DNA of 64,000 nt from Auanema rhodensis (GCA_964057225.1 CAXKVF010000079.1:1-64000), one strand, 5' to 3'; shown: positions 1-14,330, counted from the first letter of the stretch. A program made the numbers and translations. The notes: generated by a model from the letters alone, not told the origin.

Positions 1-3000
1 AATTTTTATTGATATTGGTTCATGGTAACCGATGACTTTGAAATTTACGTGAACTTTAATTTATGCTAATTAAATGTACACTTGATGTGCACTGTATGTA
101 ACTCGCTTCACGTGAAAGATAAAGAGATGCGGTTTTCAAAATTAGATTCCCCATGTCCATATTAGTCTAAAAACCAATTTTTATTGATATTGTGTCATGG
201 TAACCATGACTTTGAAATTTACGTGAACTTTAATTTATGCTAATTAAATGTACACGTGATGTGCACTTGGTATGTAACTCGCTTCACGTGAAAGATAAAG
301 AGATGCGGTTTTCAAATTAGATTCCCCATGTCCATATTAGTCTAAAACAAATTTTTATTGATATTGGTTCATGGTAACCATGACTTTGAAATTTACGTGA
401 ACTTTAATTTATGCTAATTAAATGTACACGTGATGTGCACTTGGTATGTAACTCGCTTCACGTGAAAGATAAAGAGATGCGGTTTTCAAAATTAGAATCC
501 CCATGTCCATATTAGTCTAAAAACCAAATTTTTATTGATATTAATTCATGATAACCATGACTTTTGAAATTTACGTGAACTTTAATTTATGCTAATTAAA
601 TGTACACGTGATGTGCACTTGGTATGTAACTCGCTTCACGTGAAAGATAAAGAGATGCGGTTTTCAAAATTAGATTCCCCATGTCCATATTAGTCTAAAA
701 ACAAATTTTTATTGATATTGGTTCATGGTAACCATGACTTGAAATTTACGTGAACTTTAATTTATGCTAATTAAATGTACACGTGATGTGCACTTGGTAT
801 GTAACTCGCTTCACGTGAAAGATAAAGAGATGCGGTTTTCAAAATTAGATTCCCCATGTCCATATTAGTCTAAAAACAAATTTTTTATTGATATTGGTTC
901 ATGGTAACCATGACTTTGAAATTTACGTGAACTTTAATTTATGCTAATTAAATGTACACGTGATGTGCACTTGGTATGTAACTCGCTTCACGTGAAAGAT
1001 AAAGAGATGCGGTTTTCAAAATTAGAATCCCCATGTCCATATTAGTCTAAAAACAAATTTTTATTGATATTAATTCATGATAACCATGATTTTGAAATTT
1101 ACGTGAACTTTAATTTATGCTAATTAAATGTACACGTGATGTGCACTTGGTATGTAACTCGCTTCACGTGAAAGATAAAGAGATGCGGTTTTCAAATTAG
1201 ATTCCCCATGTCCATATTAGTCTAAAAACAAATTTTTATTGATATTGGTTCATGGTAACCATGACTTTGAAATTTACGTGAACTTTAATTTATGCTAATT
1301 AAATGTACACGTGATGTGCACTTGGTATGTAACTCGCTTCACGTGAAAGATAAAGAGATGCGGTTTTCAAAATTAGATTCCCCATGTTCATATTAGTCTA
1401 AAAACAAATTTTTATTGATATTGGTTCATGGTAACCATGACTTTGAAATTTACGTGAACTTTAATTTATGCTAATTAAATGTACACGTGATGTGCACTTG
1501 GTATGTAACTCGCTTCACGTGAAAGATAAAGAGATTCGGTTTCAAAATTAGAATCCCCATGTCCATATTAGTCTAAAAACAAATTTTTATTGATATTAAT
1601 TCATGATAACCATGATTTTTGAAATTTACGTGAACTTTAATTTATGCTAATTAAATGTACACGTGATGTGCACTTGGTATGTAACTCGCTTCACGTGAAA
1701 GATAAAGAGATGCGGTTTTCAAAATTAGATTCCCCATGTCCATATTAGTCTAAAAACAAATTTTAATTGATATTGGTTCATGGTAACCATGACTTTGAAA
1801 TTTACGTGAACTTTAATTTATGCTAATTAAATGTACACGTGATGTGCACTTGGTATGTAACTCGCTTCACGTGAAAGATAAAGAGATGCGGTTTTCAAAA
1901 TTACATTCCCCATGTCCATATTAGTCTAAAAACAAATTTTTATTGATATTGGTGCATGGTAACCATGACTTTGAAATTTACGTGAACTTTAATTTATGCT
2001 AATTAAATGTACACGTGATGTGCACTTGGTATGTAACTCGCTTCACGTGAAAGATAAAGAGATGCGGTTTTCAAAATTAGATTCCCCATGTTCATATTAG
2101 TCTAAAAACAAATTTTTATTGATATTGGTTCATGGTAACCATGACTTTGAAATTTACGTGAACTTTAATTTATGCTAATTAAATGTACACGTGATGTGCA
2201 CTTGGTATGTAACTCGCTTCACGTGAAAGATAAAGAGATGCGGTTTTCAAAATTAGATTCCCCATGTCCATATTAGTCTAAAAACAAATTTTTATTGATA
2301 TTGGTTCATGGTAACCATGACTTTGAAATTTACGTGAACTTTAATTTATGCTAATTAAATGTACACGTGATGTGCACTTGTATGTAACTCGCTTCACATG
2401 AAAGATAAAGAGATGCGGTTTTCAAAATTAGATTCCCCATGTTCATATTAGTCTAAAAACAAATTTTTATTGATATTGGTTCATGGTAACCATGACTTTG
2501 AAATTTACGTGAACTTTAATTTATGCTAATTAAATGTACACGTGATGTGCACTTGGTATGTAACTCGCTTCACGTGAAAGATAAAGAGATGCGGTTTTCA
2601 AAATTAGATTCCCCATGACCATATTAGTCTAAAAACAAATTTTTATTGATATTGGTTCATGGTAACCATGACTTTGAAATTTACGTGAACTTTAATTTAT
2701 GCTAATTAAATGTACACATGATGTGCACTTGGTATGTAACTCGCTTCACGTGAAGATAAAGAGATGCGGTTTTCAAAATTAGATTCCCCATGTCCATATT
2801 AGTCTAAAAACAAATTTTTATTGATATTGGTTCATGGTAACCATGACTTTGAAATTCACGTGAACTTTAATTTATGCTAATTAAATGTACACGTGATGTG
2901 CACTTGGTATGTAACTCGCTTCACGTGAAAGATAAAGAGATGCGGTTTTCAAAATTAGATTCCCCATGTCCATATTAGTCTAAAAACCAAATTTTTATTG

Positions 3001-5400
3001 ATATTGGTTCATGGTAACCATGACTTTGAAATTTACGTGAACTTTAATTTATGCTAATTAAATGTACACGTGATGTGCACTTGGTATGTAACTCGCTTCA
3101 CGTGAAAGATAAAGAGATGCGGTTTTCAAAATTAGATTCCCCATGTCCATATTAGTCTAAAAACAAATTTTTATTGATATTGGTTCATGGTAACCATGAC
3201 TTTGAAATTTACGTGAACTTTAATTTATGCTAATTAAATGTACACGTGATGTGCACTTGGTATGTAACTCGCTTCACGTGAAAGATAAAGAGATGCGGTT
3301 TTCAAAATTAGATTCCCCATGTCCATATTAGTCTAAAAACAAATTTTTATTGATATTGGTTCATGGTAACCATGACTTTGAAATTTACGTGAACTTTAAT
3401 TTATGCTAATTAAATGTACACGTGATGTGCACTTGGTATGTAACTCGCTTCACGTGAAAGATAAAGAGATGCGGTTTTCAAAATTAGAATCCCCATGTCC
3501 ATATTAGTCTAAAAACAAATTTTTATTGATATTAATTCATGATAACCATGATTTTGAAATTTACGTGAACTTTAATTTATGCTAATTAAATGTACACGTG
3601 ATGTGCACTTGGTATGTAACTCGCTTCACGTGAAAGATAAAGAGATGCGGTTTTCAAAATTAGATTCCCCATGTCCATATTAGTCTAAAAACAAATTTTT
3701 ATTGATATTGGTTCATGGTAACCATGACTTTGAAATTTACGTGAACTTTAATTTATGCTAATTAAATGTACACGTGATGTGCACTTGGTATGTAACTCGC
3801 TTCACGTGAAAGATAAAGAGATGCGGTTTTCAAAATTAGATTCCCCATGTCCATATTAGTCTAAAAACAAATTTTTATTGATATTGGTTCATGGTAACCA
3901 TGACTTTGAAATTTACGTGAACTTTAATTTATGCTAATTAAATGTACACGTGATGTGCACTTGGTATGTAACTCGCTTCACGTGAAAGATAAAGAGATGC
4001 GGTTTTCAAAATTAGAATCCCCATGTCCATATTAGTCTAAAAACAAATTTTTATTGATATTAATTCATGATAACCATGATTTTGAAATTTACGTGAACTT
4101 TAATTTATGCTAATTAAATGTACACGTGATGTGCACTTGGTATGTAACTCGCTTCACGTGAAAGATAAAGAGATGCGGTTTCAAAATTAGATTCCCCATG
4201 TCCATATTAGTCTAAAAACAAATTTTTATTGATATTGGTTCATGGTAACCATGACTTTGAAATTTACGTGAACTTTAATTTATGCTAATTAAATGTACAC
4301 GTGATGTGCACTTGGTATGTAACTCGCTTCACGTGAAAGATAAAGAGATGCGGTTTTCAAAATTAGATTCCCCATGTCCATATTAGTCTAAAAACAAATT
4401 TTTATTGATATTGGTTCATGGTAACCATGACTTTGAAATTTACGTGAACTTTAATTTATGCTAATTAAATGTACACGTGATGTGCACTTGGTATGTAACT
4501 CGCTTCACGTGAAAGATAAAGAGATGCGGTTTTCAAAATTAGATTCCCCATGTCCATATTAGTCTAAAAACAAATTTTTATTGATATTGGTTCATGGTAA
4601 CCATGACTTTGAAATTTACGTGAACTTTAATTTATGCTAATTAAATGTACACATGATGTGCACTTGGTATGTAACTCGCTTCACGTGAAAGATAAAGAGA
4701 TGCGGTTTTCAAAATTAGATTCCCCATGTCCATATTAGTCTAAAAACAAATTTTTATTGATATTGGTTCATGGTAACCATGACTTTGAAATTTACGTGAA
4801 CCTTTAATTTATGCTAATTAAATGTACACGTGATGTGCACTTGGTATGTAACTCGCTTCACGTGAAAGATAAAGAGATGCGGTTTTCAAAATTAGATTCC
4901 CCATGTCCATATTAGTCTAAAAACAAATTTTTATTGATATTGGTTCATGGTAACCATGACTTTGAAATTTACGTGAACTTTAATTTATGCTAATTACATG
5001 TACACGTGATGTGCACTTGGTATGTAACTCGCTTCACGTGAAAGATAAAGAGATGCGGTTTTCAAAATTAGATTCCCCATGTCCATATTAGTCTAAAAAC
5101 AAATTTTTATTGATATTGGTTCATGGTAACCATGACTTTGAAATTTACGTGAACTTTAATTTATGCTAATTAAATGTACACGTGATGTGCACTTGGTATG
5201 TAACTCGCTTCACGTGAAAGATAAAGAGATGCGGTTTTCAAAATTAGATTCCCCATGTCCATATTAGTCTAAAAACAAATTTTTATTGATATTGGTTCAT
5301 GGTAACCATGACTTTGAAATTTACGTGAACTTAATTTATGCTAATTAAATGTACACGTGATGTGCACTTGGTATGTAACTCGCTTCACGTGAAAGATAAA
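1..5400 (+). repeat. Indel-rich left segment of the array
   Basis: About 30 monomers of the same family, but with far more 1-bp length changes than elsewhere. Examples: an extra G at 31, a missing A near 317 and 1193, an extra T near 563 and 883, a missing T near 738, a missing G near 2379, a missing A near 2753, a missing T near 4180, an extra C near 4800 and a missing T near 5330. Most fall in homopolymers. Subtype B monomers recur at about three-monomer spacing near 506, 1026 and 1551, and again near 3488 and 4018. The segment could be an older, less homogenised edge of the array, or sequence of lower consensus accuracy. Confidence 0.85.
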
Positions 5401-5609
5401 GAGATGCGGTTTTCAAAATTAGAATCCCCATGTCCATATTAGTCTAAAAACAAATTTTTATTGATATTAATTCATGATAACCATGATTTTGAAATTTACG
5501 TGAACTTTAATTTATGCTAATTAAATGTACACGTGATGTGCACTTGGTATGTAACTCGCTTCACGTGAAAGATAAAGAGATGCGGTTTTCAAAATTAGAT
5601 TCCCCATGT

Positions 5610-5690
5610 CCATATTAGTCTAAAAACAAATTTTTTCCATATTAGTCTAAAAACAAATTTTTTCCATATTAGTCTAAAATCAAATTTTTA
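5610..5690 (+). repeat. 27-bp internal triplication (first occurrence)
   Basis: The 27-bp stretch beginning ccatattagtc and ending in six Ts occurs at 5610-5636 and 5637-5663. A third copy from 5664 carries one substitution (taaaaTcaaa) and continues into the normal monomer. It is a microduplication inside the monomer, of the kind produced by replication slippage at the A/T tract. Confidence 0.9.
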
Positions 5691-6182
5691 TTGATATTGG
5701 TGCATGGTAACCATGACTTTGAAATTTACGTGAACTTTAATTTATGCTAACACGTGATGTGCACTTGGTATGTAACTCGCTTCACGTGAAAGATAAAGAG
5801 ATGCGGTTTTCAAAATTAGATTCCCCATGTCCATATTAGTCTAAAAACAAATTTTTATTGATATTGGTTCATGGTAACCATGACTTTGAAATTTACGTGA
5901 ACTTTAATTTATGCTAATTAAATGTACACGTGATGTGCACTTGGTATGTAACTCGCTTCACGTGAAAGATAAAGAGATGCGGTTTTCAAAATTAGAATCC
6001 CCATGTCCATATTAGTCTAAAAACAAATTTTTATTGATATTAATTCATGATAACCATGATTTTGAAATTTACGTGAACTTTAATTTATGCTAATTAAATG
6101 TACACGTGATGTGCACTTGGTATGTAACTCGCTTCACGTGAAAGATAAAGAGATGCGGTTTTCAAAATTAGATTCCCCATGT

Positions 6183-6263
6183 CCATATTAGTCTAAAAAC
6201 AAATTTTTTCCATATTAGTCTAAAAACAAATTTTTTCCATATTAGTCTAAAATCAAATTTTTA
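6183..6263 (+). repeat. 27-bp internal triplication (second occurrence)
   Basis: Copies at 6183-6209, 6210-6236 and 6237-6263 are identical in structure and in the private substitution to those 573 bp upstream. They are the downstream member of the compound duplication rather than an independent event. Confidence 0.9.
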
Positions 6264-7599
6264 TTGATATTGGTGCATGGTAACCATGACTTTGAAATTT
6301 ACGTGAACTTTAATTTATGCTAACACGTGATGTGCACTTGGTATGTAACTCGCTTCACGTGAAAGATAAAGAGATGCGGTTTTCAAAATTAGATTCCCCA
6401 TGTCCATATTAGTCTAAAAACAAATTTTTATTGATATTGGTTCATGGTAACCATGACTTTGAAATTTACGTGAACTTTAATTTATGCTAATTAAATGTAC
6501 ACGTGATGTGCACTTGGTATGTAACTCGCTTCACGTGAAAGATAAAGAGATGCGGTTTTCAAAATTAGATTCCCCATGTCCATATTAGTCTAAAAACAAA
6601 TTTTTATTGATATTGGTTCATGGTAACCATGACTTTGAAATTTACGTGAACTTTAATTTATGCTAATTAAATGTACACGTGATGTGCACTTGGTATGTAA
6701 CTCGCTTCACGTGAAAGATAAAGAGATGCGGTTTTCAAAATTAGATTCCCCATGTCCATATTAGTCTAAAATCAAATTTTTATTGATATTGGTGCATGGT
6801 AACCATGACTTTGAAATTTACGTGAACTTTAATTTATGCTAATTAAATGTACACGTGATGTGCACTTGGTATGTAACTCGCTTCACGTGAAAGATAAAGA
6901 GATGCGGTTTTCAAAATTAGATTCCCCATGTCCATATTAGTCTAAAAACACATTTTTATTGATATTGGTGCATGGTAACCATGACTTTGAAATTTACGTG
7001 AACTTTAATTTATGCTAATTAAATGTACACGTGATGTGCACTTGGTATGTAACTCGCTTCACGTGAAAGATAAAGAGATGCGGTTTTCAAAATTAGATTC
7101 CCCATGTCCATATTAGTCTAAAAACAAATTTTTATTGATATTGGTGCATGGTAACCATGACTTTGAAATTTACGTGAACTTTAATTTATGCTAATTAAAT
7201 GTACACGTGATGTGCACTTGGTATGTAACTCGCTTCACGTGAAAGATAAAGAGATGCGGTTTTCAAAATTAGATTCCCCATGTCCATATTAGTCTGAAAA
7301 CAAATTTTTATTGATATTGGTTCATGGTAACCATGACTTTGAAATTTACGTGAACTTTAATTTATGCTAATTAAATGTACACGTGATGTGCACTTGGTAT
7401 GTAACTCGCTTCACGTGAAAGATAAAGAGATGCGGTTTTCAAAACTAGATTCCCCATGTCCATATTAGTCTAAAAACAAATTTTTATTGATATTGGTTCA
7501 TGGTAACCATGACTTTGAAATTTACGTGAACTTTAATTTATGCTAATTAAATGTACACGTGATGTGCACTTGGTATGTAACTCGCTTCACGTGAAAGAT

Positions 7600-10500
7600 A
7601 AAGAGATGCGGTTTTCAAAATTAGATTCCCCATGTCCATATTAGTCTAAAAACAAATTTTTATTGATATTGGTTCATGGTAACCATGACTTTGAAATTTA
7701 CGTGAACTTTAATTTATGCTAATTAAATGTACACGTGATGTGCACTTGGTATGTAATTCGCTTCACGTGAAAGATAAAGAGATGCGGTTTTCAAAATTAG
7801 AATCCCCATGTCCATATTAGTCTAAAAACAAATTTTTATTGATATTAATTCATGATAACCATGATTTTGAAATTTACGTGAACTTTAATTTATGCTAATT
7901 AAATGTACACGTGATGTGCACTTGGTATGTAACTCGCTTCACGTGAAAGATAAAGAGATGCGGTTTTCAAAATTAGATTCCCCATGTCCATATTAGTCTA
8001 AAAACAAATTTTTATTGATATTGGTTCATGGTAACCATGACTTTGAAATTTACGTGAACTTTAATTTATGCTAATTAAATGTACACGTGATGTGCACTTG
8101 GTATGTAACTCGCTTCACGTGAAAGATAAAGAGATGCGGTTTTCAAAATTAGATTCCCCATGTCCATATTAGTCTAAAAACAAATTTTTATTGATATTGG
8201 TTCATGGTAACCATGACTTTGAAATTCACGTGAACTTTAATTTATGCTAATTAAATGTACACGTGATGTGCACTTGGTATGTAACTCGCTTCACGTGAAA
8301 GATAAAGAGATGCGGTTTTCAAAATTAGATTCCCCATGTCCATATTAGTCTAAAATCAAATTTTTATTGATATTGGTGCATGGTAACCATGACTTTGAAA
8401 TTTACGTGAACTTTAATTTATGCTAATTAAATGTACACGTGATGTGCACTTGGTATGTAACTCGCTTCACGTGAAAGATAAAGAGATGCGGTTTCCAAAA
8501 TTAGATTCCCCATGTTCATATTAGTCTAAAAACAAATTTTTATTGATATTGGTTCATGGTAACCATGACTTTGAAATTTACGTGAACTTTAATTTATGCT
8601 AATTAAATGTACACGTGATGTGCACTTGGTATGTAACTCGCTTCACGTGAAAGATAAAGAGATGCGGTTTTCAAAATTAGATTCCCCATGTCCATATTAG
8701 TCTAAAAACAAATTTTTATTGATATTGGTTCATGGTAACCATGACTTTGAAATTTACGTGAACTTTAATTTATGCTAATTAAATGTACACGTGATGTGCA
8801 CTTGGTATGTAATTCGCTTCACGTGAAAGATAAAGAGATGCGGTTTTCAAAATTAGAATCCCCATGTCCATATTAGTCTAAAAACAAATTTTTATTGATA
8901 TTAATTCATGATAACCATGATTTTGAAATTTACGTGAACTTTAATTTATGCTAATTAAATGTACACGTGATGTGCACTTGGTATGTAACTCGCTTCACGT
9001 GAAAGATAAAGAGATGCGGTTTTCAAAATTAGATTCCCCATGTCCATATTAGTCTAAAAACAAATTTTTATTGATATTGGTTCATGGTAACCATGACTTT
9101 GAAATTTACGTGAACTTTAATTTATGCTAATTAAATGTACACGTGATGTGCACTTGGTATGTAACTCGCTTCACGTGAAAGATAAAGAGATGCGGTTTTC
9201 AAAATTAGATTCCCCATGTCCATATTAGTCTAAAAACAAATTTTTATTGATATTGGTGCATGGTAACCATGACTTTCAAATTTACGTGAACTTTAATTTA
9301 TGCTAATTAAATGTACACGTGATGTGCACTTGGTATGTAACTCGCTTCACGTGAAAGATAAAGAGATGCGGTTTTCAAAATTAGATTCCCCATGTCCATA
9401 TTAGTCTAAAAACAAATTTTTATTGATATTGGTTCATGGTAACCATGACTTTGAAATTCACGTGAACTTTAATTTATGCTAATTAAATGTACACGTGATG
9501 TGCACTTGGTATGTAACTCGCTTCACGTGAAAGATAAAGAGATGCGGTTTTCAAAATTAGATTCCCCATGTCCATATTAGTCTAAAATCAAATTTTTATT
9601 GATATTGGTGCATGGTAACCATGACTTTGAAATTTACGTGAACTTTAATTTATGCTAATTAAATGTACACGTGATGTGCACTTGGTATGTAACTCGCTTC
9701 ACGTGAAAGATAAAGAGATGCGGTTTTCAAAATTAGATTCCCCATGTTCATATTAGTCTAAAAACAAATTTTTATTGATATTGGTTCATGGTAACCATGA
9801 CTTTGAAATTTACGTGAACTTTAATTTATGCTAATTAAATGTACACGTGATGTGCACTTGGTATGTAACTCGCTTCACGTGAAAGATAAAGAGATGCGGT
9901 TTTCAAAATTAGATTCCCCATGTCCATATTAGTCTAAAAACAAATTTTTATTGATATTGGTTCATGGTAACCATGACTTTGAAATTTACGTGAACTTTAA
10001 TTTATGCTAATTAAATATACACGTGATGTGCACTTGGTATGTAACTCTCTTCACGTGAAAGATAAAGAGATGCGGTTTTCAAAATTAGATTCCCCATGTC
10101 CATATTAGTCTAAAAACAAATTTTTATTGATATTGGTGCATGGTAACCATGACTTTGAAATTTACGTGAACTTTAATTTATGCTAATTAAATGTACACGT
10201 GATGTGCACTTGGTATGTAACTCGCTTCACGTGAAAGATAAAGAGATGCGGTTTTCAAAATTAGATTCCCCATGTCCATATTAGTCTAAAAACAAATTTT
10301 TATTGATATTGGTGCATGGTAACCATGACTTTGAAATTTACGTGAACTTTAATTTATGCTAATTAAATGTACACGTGATGTGCACTTGGTATGTAACTCG
10401 CTTCACGTGAAAGATAAAGAGATGCGGTTTTCAAAATTAGATTCCCCATGTCCATATTAGTCTAAAAACAAATTTTTATTGATATTGGTGCATGGTAACC

Positions 10501-10950
10501 ATGACTTTGAAATTTACGTGAACTTTAATTTATGCTAATTAAATGTACACGTGATGTGCACTTGGTATGTAACTCGCTTCACGTGAAAGATAAAGAGATG
10601 CGGTTTTCAAAATTAGATTCCCCATGTCCATATTAGTCTAAAAACAAATTTTTATTGATATTGGTGCATGGTAACCATGACTTTGAAATTTACGTGAACT
10701 TTAATTTATGCTAATTAAATGTACACGTGATGTGCACTTGGTATGTAACTCGCTTCACGTGAAAGATAAAGAGATGCGGTTTTCAAAATTAGATTCCCCA
10801 TGTCCATATTAGTCTAAAAACAAATTTTTATTGATATTGGTTCATGGTAACCATGACTTTGAAATTTACGTGAACTTTAATTTATGCTAATTAAATGTAC
10901 ACGTGATGTGCACTTGGTATGTAACTCGCTTCACGTGAAAGATAAAGAGA
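7600..10950 (+). repeat. Approximate 7-monomer pattern and first copy of a dispersed module
   Basis: The aattCacgtg marker recurs at 8227 and 9459 (1,232 bp, 7 monomers), while the aatTcgcttc marker recurs at 7757 and 8813 (6 monomers). The second unit has gained one monomer, the one with actttCaaatt near 9.28 kb. From 9.46 kb the order is: aattCacg, taaaaTcaaa, catgTtcata, aaatAtacacg with aactcTcttc (10017), then four successive G-subtype monomers. The same order reappears at 17.9-19.2 and 19.65-20.95 kb, so this is one of three copies of a roughly 1.5-kb module. Confidence 0.75.
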
Positions 10951-12749
10951 TGCGGTTTTCAAAATTAGATTCCCCATGTCCATATTAGTCTAAAATCAAA
11001 TTTTTATTGATATTGGTGCATGGTAACCATGACTTTGAAATTTACGTGAACTTTAATTTATGCTAATTAAATGTACACGTGATGTGCACTTGGTATGTAA
11101 CTCGCTTCACGTGAAAGATAAAGAGATGCGGTTTTCAAAATTAGATTCCCCATGTCCATATTAGTCTAAAAACAAATTTTTATTGATATTGGTGCATGGT
11201 AACCATGACTTTGAAATTTACGTGAACTTTAATTTATGCTAATTAAATGTACACGTGATGTGCACTTGGTATGTAACTCGCTTCACGTGAAAGATAAAGA
11301 GATGCGGTTTTCAAAATTAGATTCCCCATGTCCATATTAGTCTAAAAACAAATTTTTATTGATATTGGTTCATGGTAACCATGACTTTGAAATTTACGTG
11401 AACTTTAATTTATGCTAATTAAATGTACACGTGATGTGCACTTGGTATGTCACTCGCTTCACGTGAAAGATAAAGAGATGCGGTTTTCAAAATTAGATTC
11501 TTCATGTCCATATTAGTCTAAAAACAAATTTTTATTGATATTGGTTCATGATAACCATGACTTTGAAATTTACGTGAACTTTAATTTATGCTAATTAAAT
11601 GTACACGTGATGTGCACTTGGTATGTAACTCGCTTCACGTGAAAGATAAAGAGATGCGGTTTTCAAAATTAGAATCCCCATGTCCATATTAGTCTAAAAT
11701 AAATTTTTATTGATATTAATTCATGGTAACCATGACTTTGAAATTTACGTGAACTTTAATTTATGCTAATTAAATGTACACGTGATGTGCACTTGGTATG
11801 TAATTCGCTTCACGTGAAAGATAAAGAGATGCGGTTTTCAAAATTAGAATCCCCATGTCCATATTAGTCTAAAAACAAATTTTTATTGATATTAATTCAT
11901 GATAACCATGATTTTGAAATTTACGTGAACTTTAATTTATGCTAATTAAATGTACACGTGATGTGCACTTGGTATGTAACTCGCTTCACGTGAAAGATAA
12001 AGAGATGCGGTTTTCAAAATTAGATTTCCCATGTCCATATTAGTCTAAAAACAAATTTTTATTGATATTGGTTCATGGTAACCATGACTTTGAAATTTAC
12101 GTGAACTTTAATTTATGCTAATTAAATGTACACGTGATGTGCACTTGGTATGTAACTCGCTTCACGTGAAAGATAAAGAGATGCGGTTTTCAAAATTAGA
12201 TTCCCCATGTCCATATTAGTCTAAAAACAAATTTTTATTGATATTGGTGCATGGTAACCATGACTTTCAAATTTACGTGAACTTTAATTTATGCTAATTA
12301 AATGTACACGTGATGTGCACTTGGTATGTAACTCGCTTCACGTGAAAGATAAAGAGATGCGGTTTTCAAAATTAGATTCCCCATGTCCATATTAGTCTAA
12401 AAACAAATTTTTATTGATATTGGTTCATGGTAACCATGACTTTGAAATTTACGTGAACTTTAATTTATGCTAATTAAATGTACACGTGATGTGCACTTGG
12501 TATGTAACTCGCTTCACGTGAAAGATAAAGAGATGCGGTTTTCAAAATTAGATTCCCCATGTCCATATTAGTCTAAAAACAAATTTTTATTGATATTGGT
12601 TCATGGTAACCATGACTTTGAAATTTACGTGAACTTTAATTTATGCTAATTAAATGTACACGTGATGTGCACTTGGTATGTAACTCGCTTCACGTGAAAG
12701 ATAAAGAGATGCGGTTTTCAAAATTAGATTCCCCATGTCCATATTAGTC

Positions 12750-13850
12750 TAAAAACAAATTTTTATTGATATTAATTCATGATAACCATGACTTTGAAAT
12801 TTACGTGAACTTTAATTTATGCTAATTAAATGTACACGTGATGTGCACTTGGTATGTAACTCGCTTCACGTGAAAGATAAAGAGATGCGGTTTTCAAAGC
12901 TAGATTCCCCATGTCCATATTAGTCTAAAAACAAATTTTTATTGATATTGGTGCATGGTAACCATGACTTTGAAATTTACGTGAACTTTAATTTATGCTA
13001 ATTAAATGTACACGTGATGTGCACTTGGTATGTAACTCGCTTCACGTGAAAGATAAAGAGATGCGGTTTTCAAAATTAGATTCCCCATGTCCATATTAGT
13101 CTAAAAACAAATTTTTATTGATATTGGTGCATGGTAACCATGACTTTGAAATTTACGTGAACTTTAATTTATGCTAATTAAATGTACACGTGATGTGCAC
13201 TTGGTATGTAACTCGCTTCACGTGAAAGATAAAGAGATGCGGTTTTCAAAATTAGATTCCCCATGTCCATATTAGTCTAAAAACAAATTTTTATTGATAT
13301 TGGTTCATGGTAACCATGACTTTGAAATTTACGTGAACTTTAATTTATGCTAATTAAATGTACACGTGATGTGCACTTGGTATGTCACTCGCTTCACGTG
13401 AAAGATAAAGAGATGCGGTTTTCAAAATTAGATTCTTCATGTCCATATTAGTCTAAAAACAATATTTTTATTGATATTGGTTCATGATAACCATGACTTT
13501 GAAATTTACGTGAACTTTAATTTATGCTAATTAAATGTACACGTGATGTGCACTTGGTATGTAACTCGCTTCACGTGAAAGATAAAGAGATGCGGTTTTC
13601 AAAATTAGAATCCCCATGTCCATATTAGTCTAAAAACAAATTTTTATTGATATTAATTCATGGTAACCATGACTTTGAAATTTACGTGAACTTTAATTTA
13701 TGCTAATTAAATGTACACGTGATGTGCACTTGGTATGTAATTCGCTTCACGTGAAAGATAAAGAGATGCGGTTTTCAAAATTAGAATCCCCATGTCCATA
13801 TTAGTCTAAAAACAAATTTTTATTGATATTAATTCATGATAACCATGATT
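12750..13850 (+). repeat. Block repeated at 21.36-22.3 kb
   Basis: Ordered private markers are shared with the later block: a subtype-B-like ttaattcatgat near 12.77 kb, caaaGCtagatt (12899), two G-subtype monomers, atgtCactcg (near 13.39 kb) and gattcTTcatg (near 13.43 kb). The offset of the GC marker to 21512 is 8,613 bp, which is 49 monomers minus 11 bp. That difference is explained by the two 6-bp deletions near 14.07 and 14.24 kb and the extra base near 13.46 kb, so the ancestral offset is a whole number of monomers. Confidence 0.8.
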
Positions 13851-14040
13851 TTGAAATTTACGTGAACTTTAATTTATGCTAATTAAATGTACACGTGATG
13901 TGCACTTGGTATGTAACTCGCTTCACGTGAAAGATAAAGAGATGCGGTTTTCAAAATTAGATTCCCCATGTCCATATTAGTCTAAAAACAAATTTTTATT
14001 GATATTGGTTCATGGTAACCATGACTTTGAAATTTACGTG

Positions 14041-14330
14041 AACTTTAATTTATGCTAATTAAATGTACACGTGATGTGGTATGTAACTCGCTTCACGTGA
14101 AAGATAAAGAGATGCGGTTTTCAAAATTAGATTCCCCATGTCCATATTAGTCTAAAAACAAATTTTTATTGATATTGGTTCATGGTAACCATGACTTTGA
14201 AATTTACGTGAACTTTAATTTATGCTAATTAAATGTACACGTGATGTGGTATGTAACTCGCTTCACGTGAAAGATAAAGAGATGCGGTTTTCAAAATTAG
14301 ATTCCCCATGTCCATATTAGTCTAAAAACA
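14041..14330 (+). repeat. Pair of adjacent 170-bp monomers sharing a 6-bp deletion
   Basis: Two successive monomers read gatgtgGTATG at about 14074 and 14244, lacking the six bases cacttg of the canonical unit. The two deletions are 170 bp apart, so one deleted monomer was duplicated next to itself. The deletion removes the second half of the GTGCAC palindrome and brings the second and third ACGTG cores from 32 to 26 bp apart. It is the only shortened unit of this type I saw. Confidence 0.9.

Larger units (their letters stand above)
5420..6570 (+). repeat. Tandem duplication of a 573-bp rearranged three-monomer unit
   Basis: Two copies of an abnormal unit: two ordinary-length monomers (one of subtype B, marker bases 5424 and 5997) plus one compound monomer of 221 bp. 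The compound monomer has gained two extra 27-bp copies and lost 9 bp where GCTAA joins CACGTG directly (5751 and 6324). All markers (5424/5997, 5631/6204, 5751/6324) differ by exactly 573 bp, which equals 2 x 176 + 176 + 54 - 9. The rearrangement therefore arose once and was then duplicated with its neighbours. Confidence 0.9.

Noticed and set aside
5610-5690. Transposon insertion with target-site duplication at the compound monomer
   Set aside because: The extra sequence consists wholly of 27-bp copies of the monomer itself and has no terminal inverted repeats or foreign sequence, so local slippage explains it.
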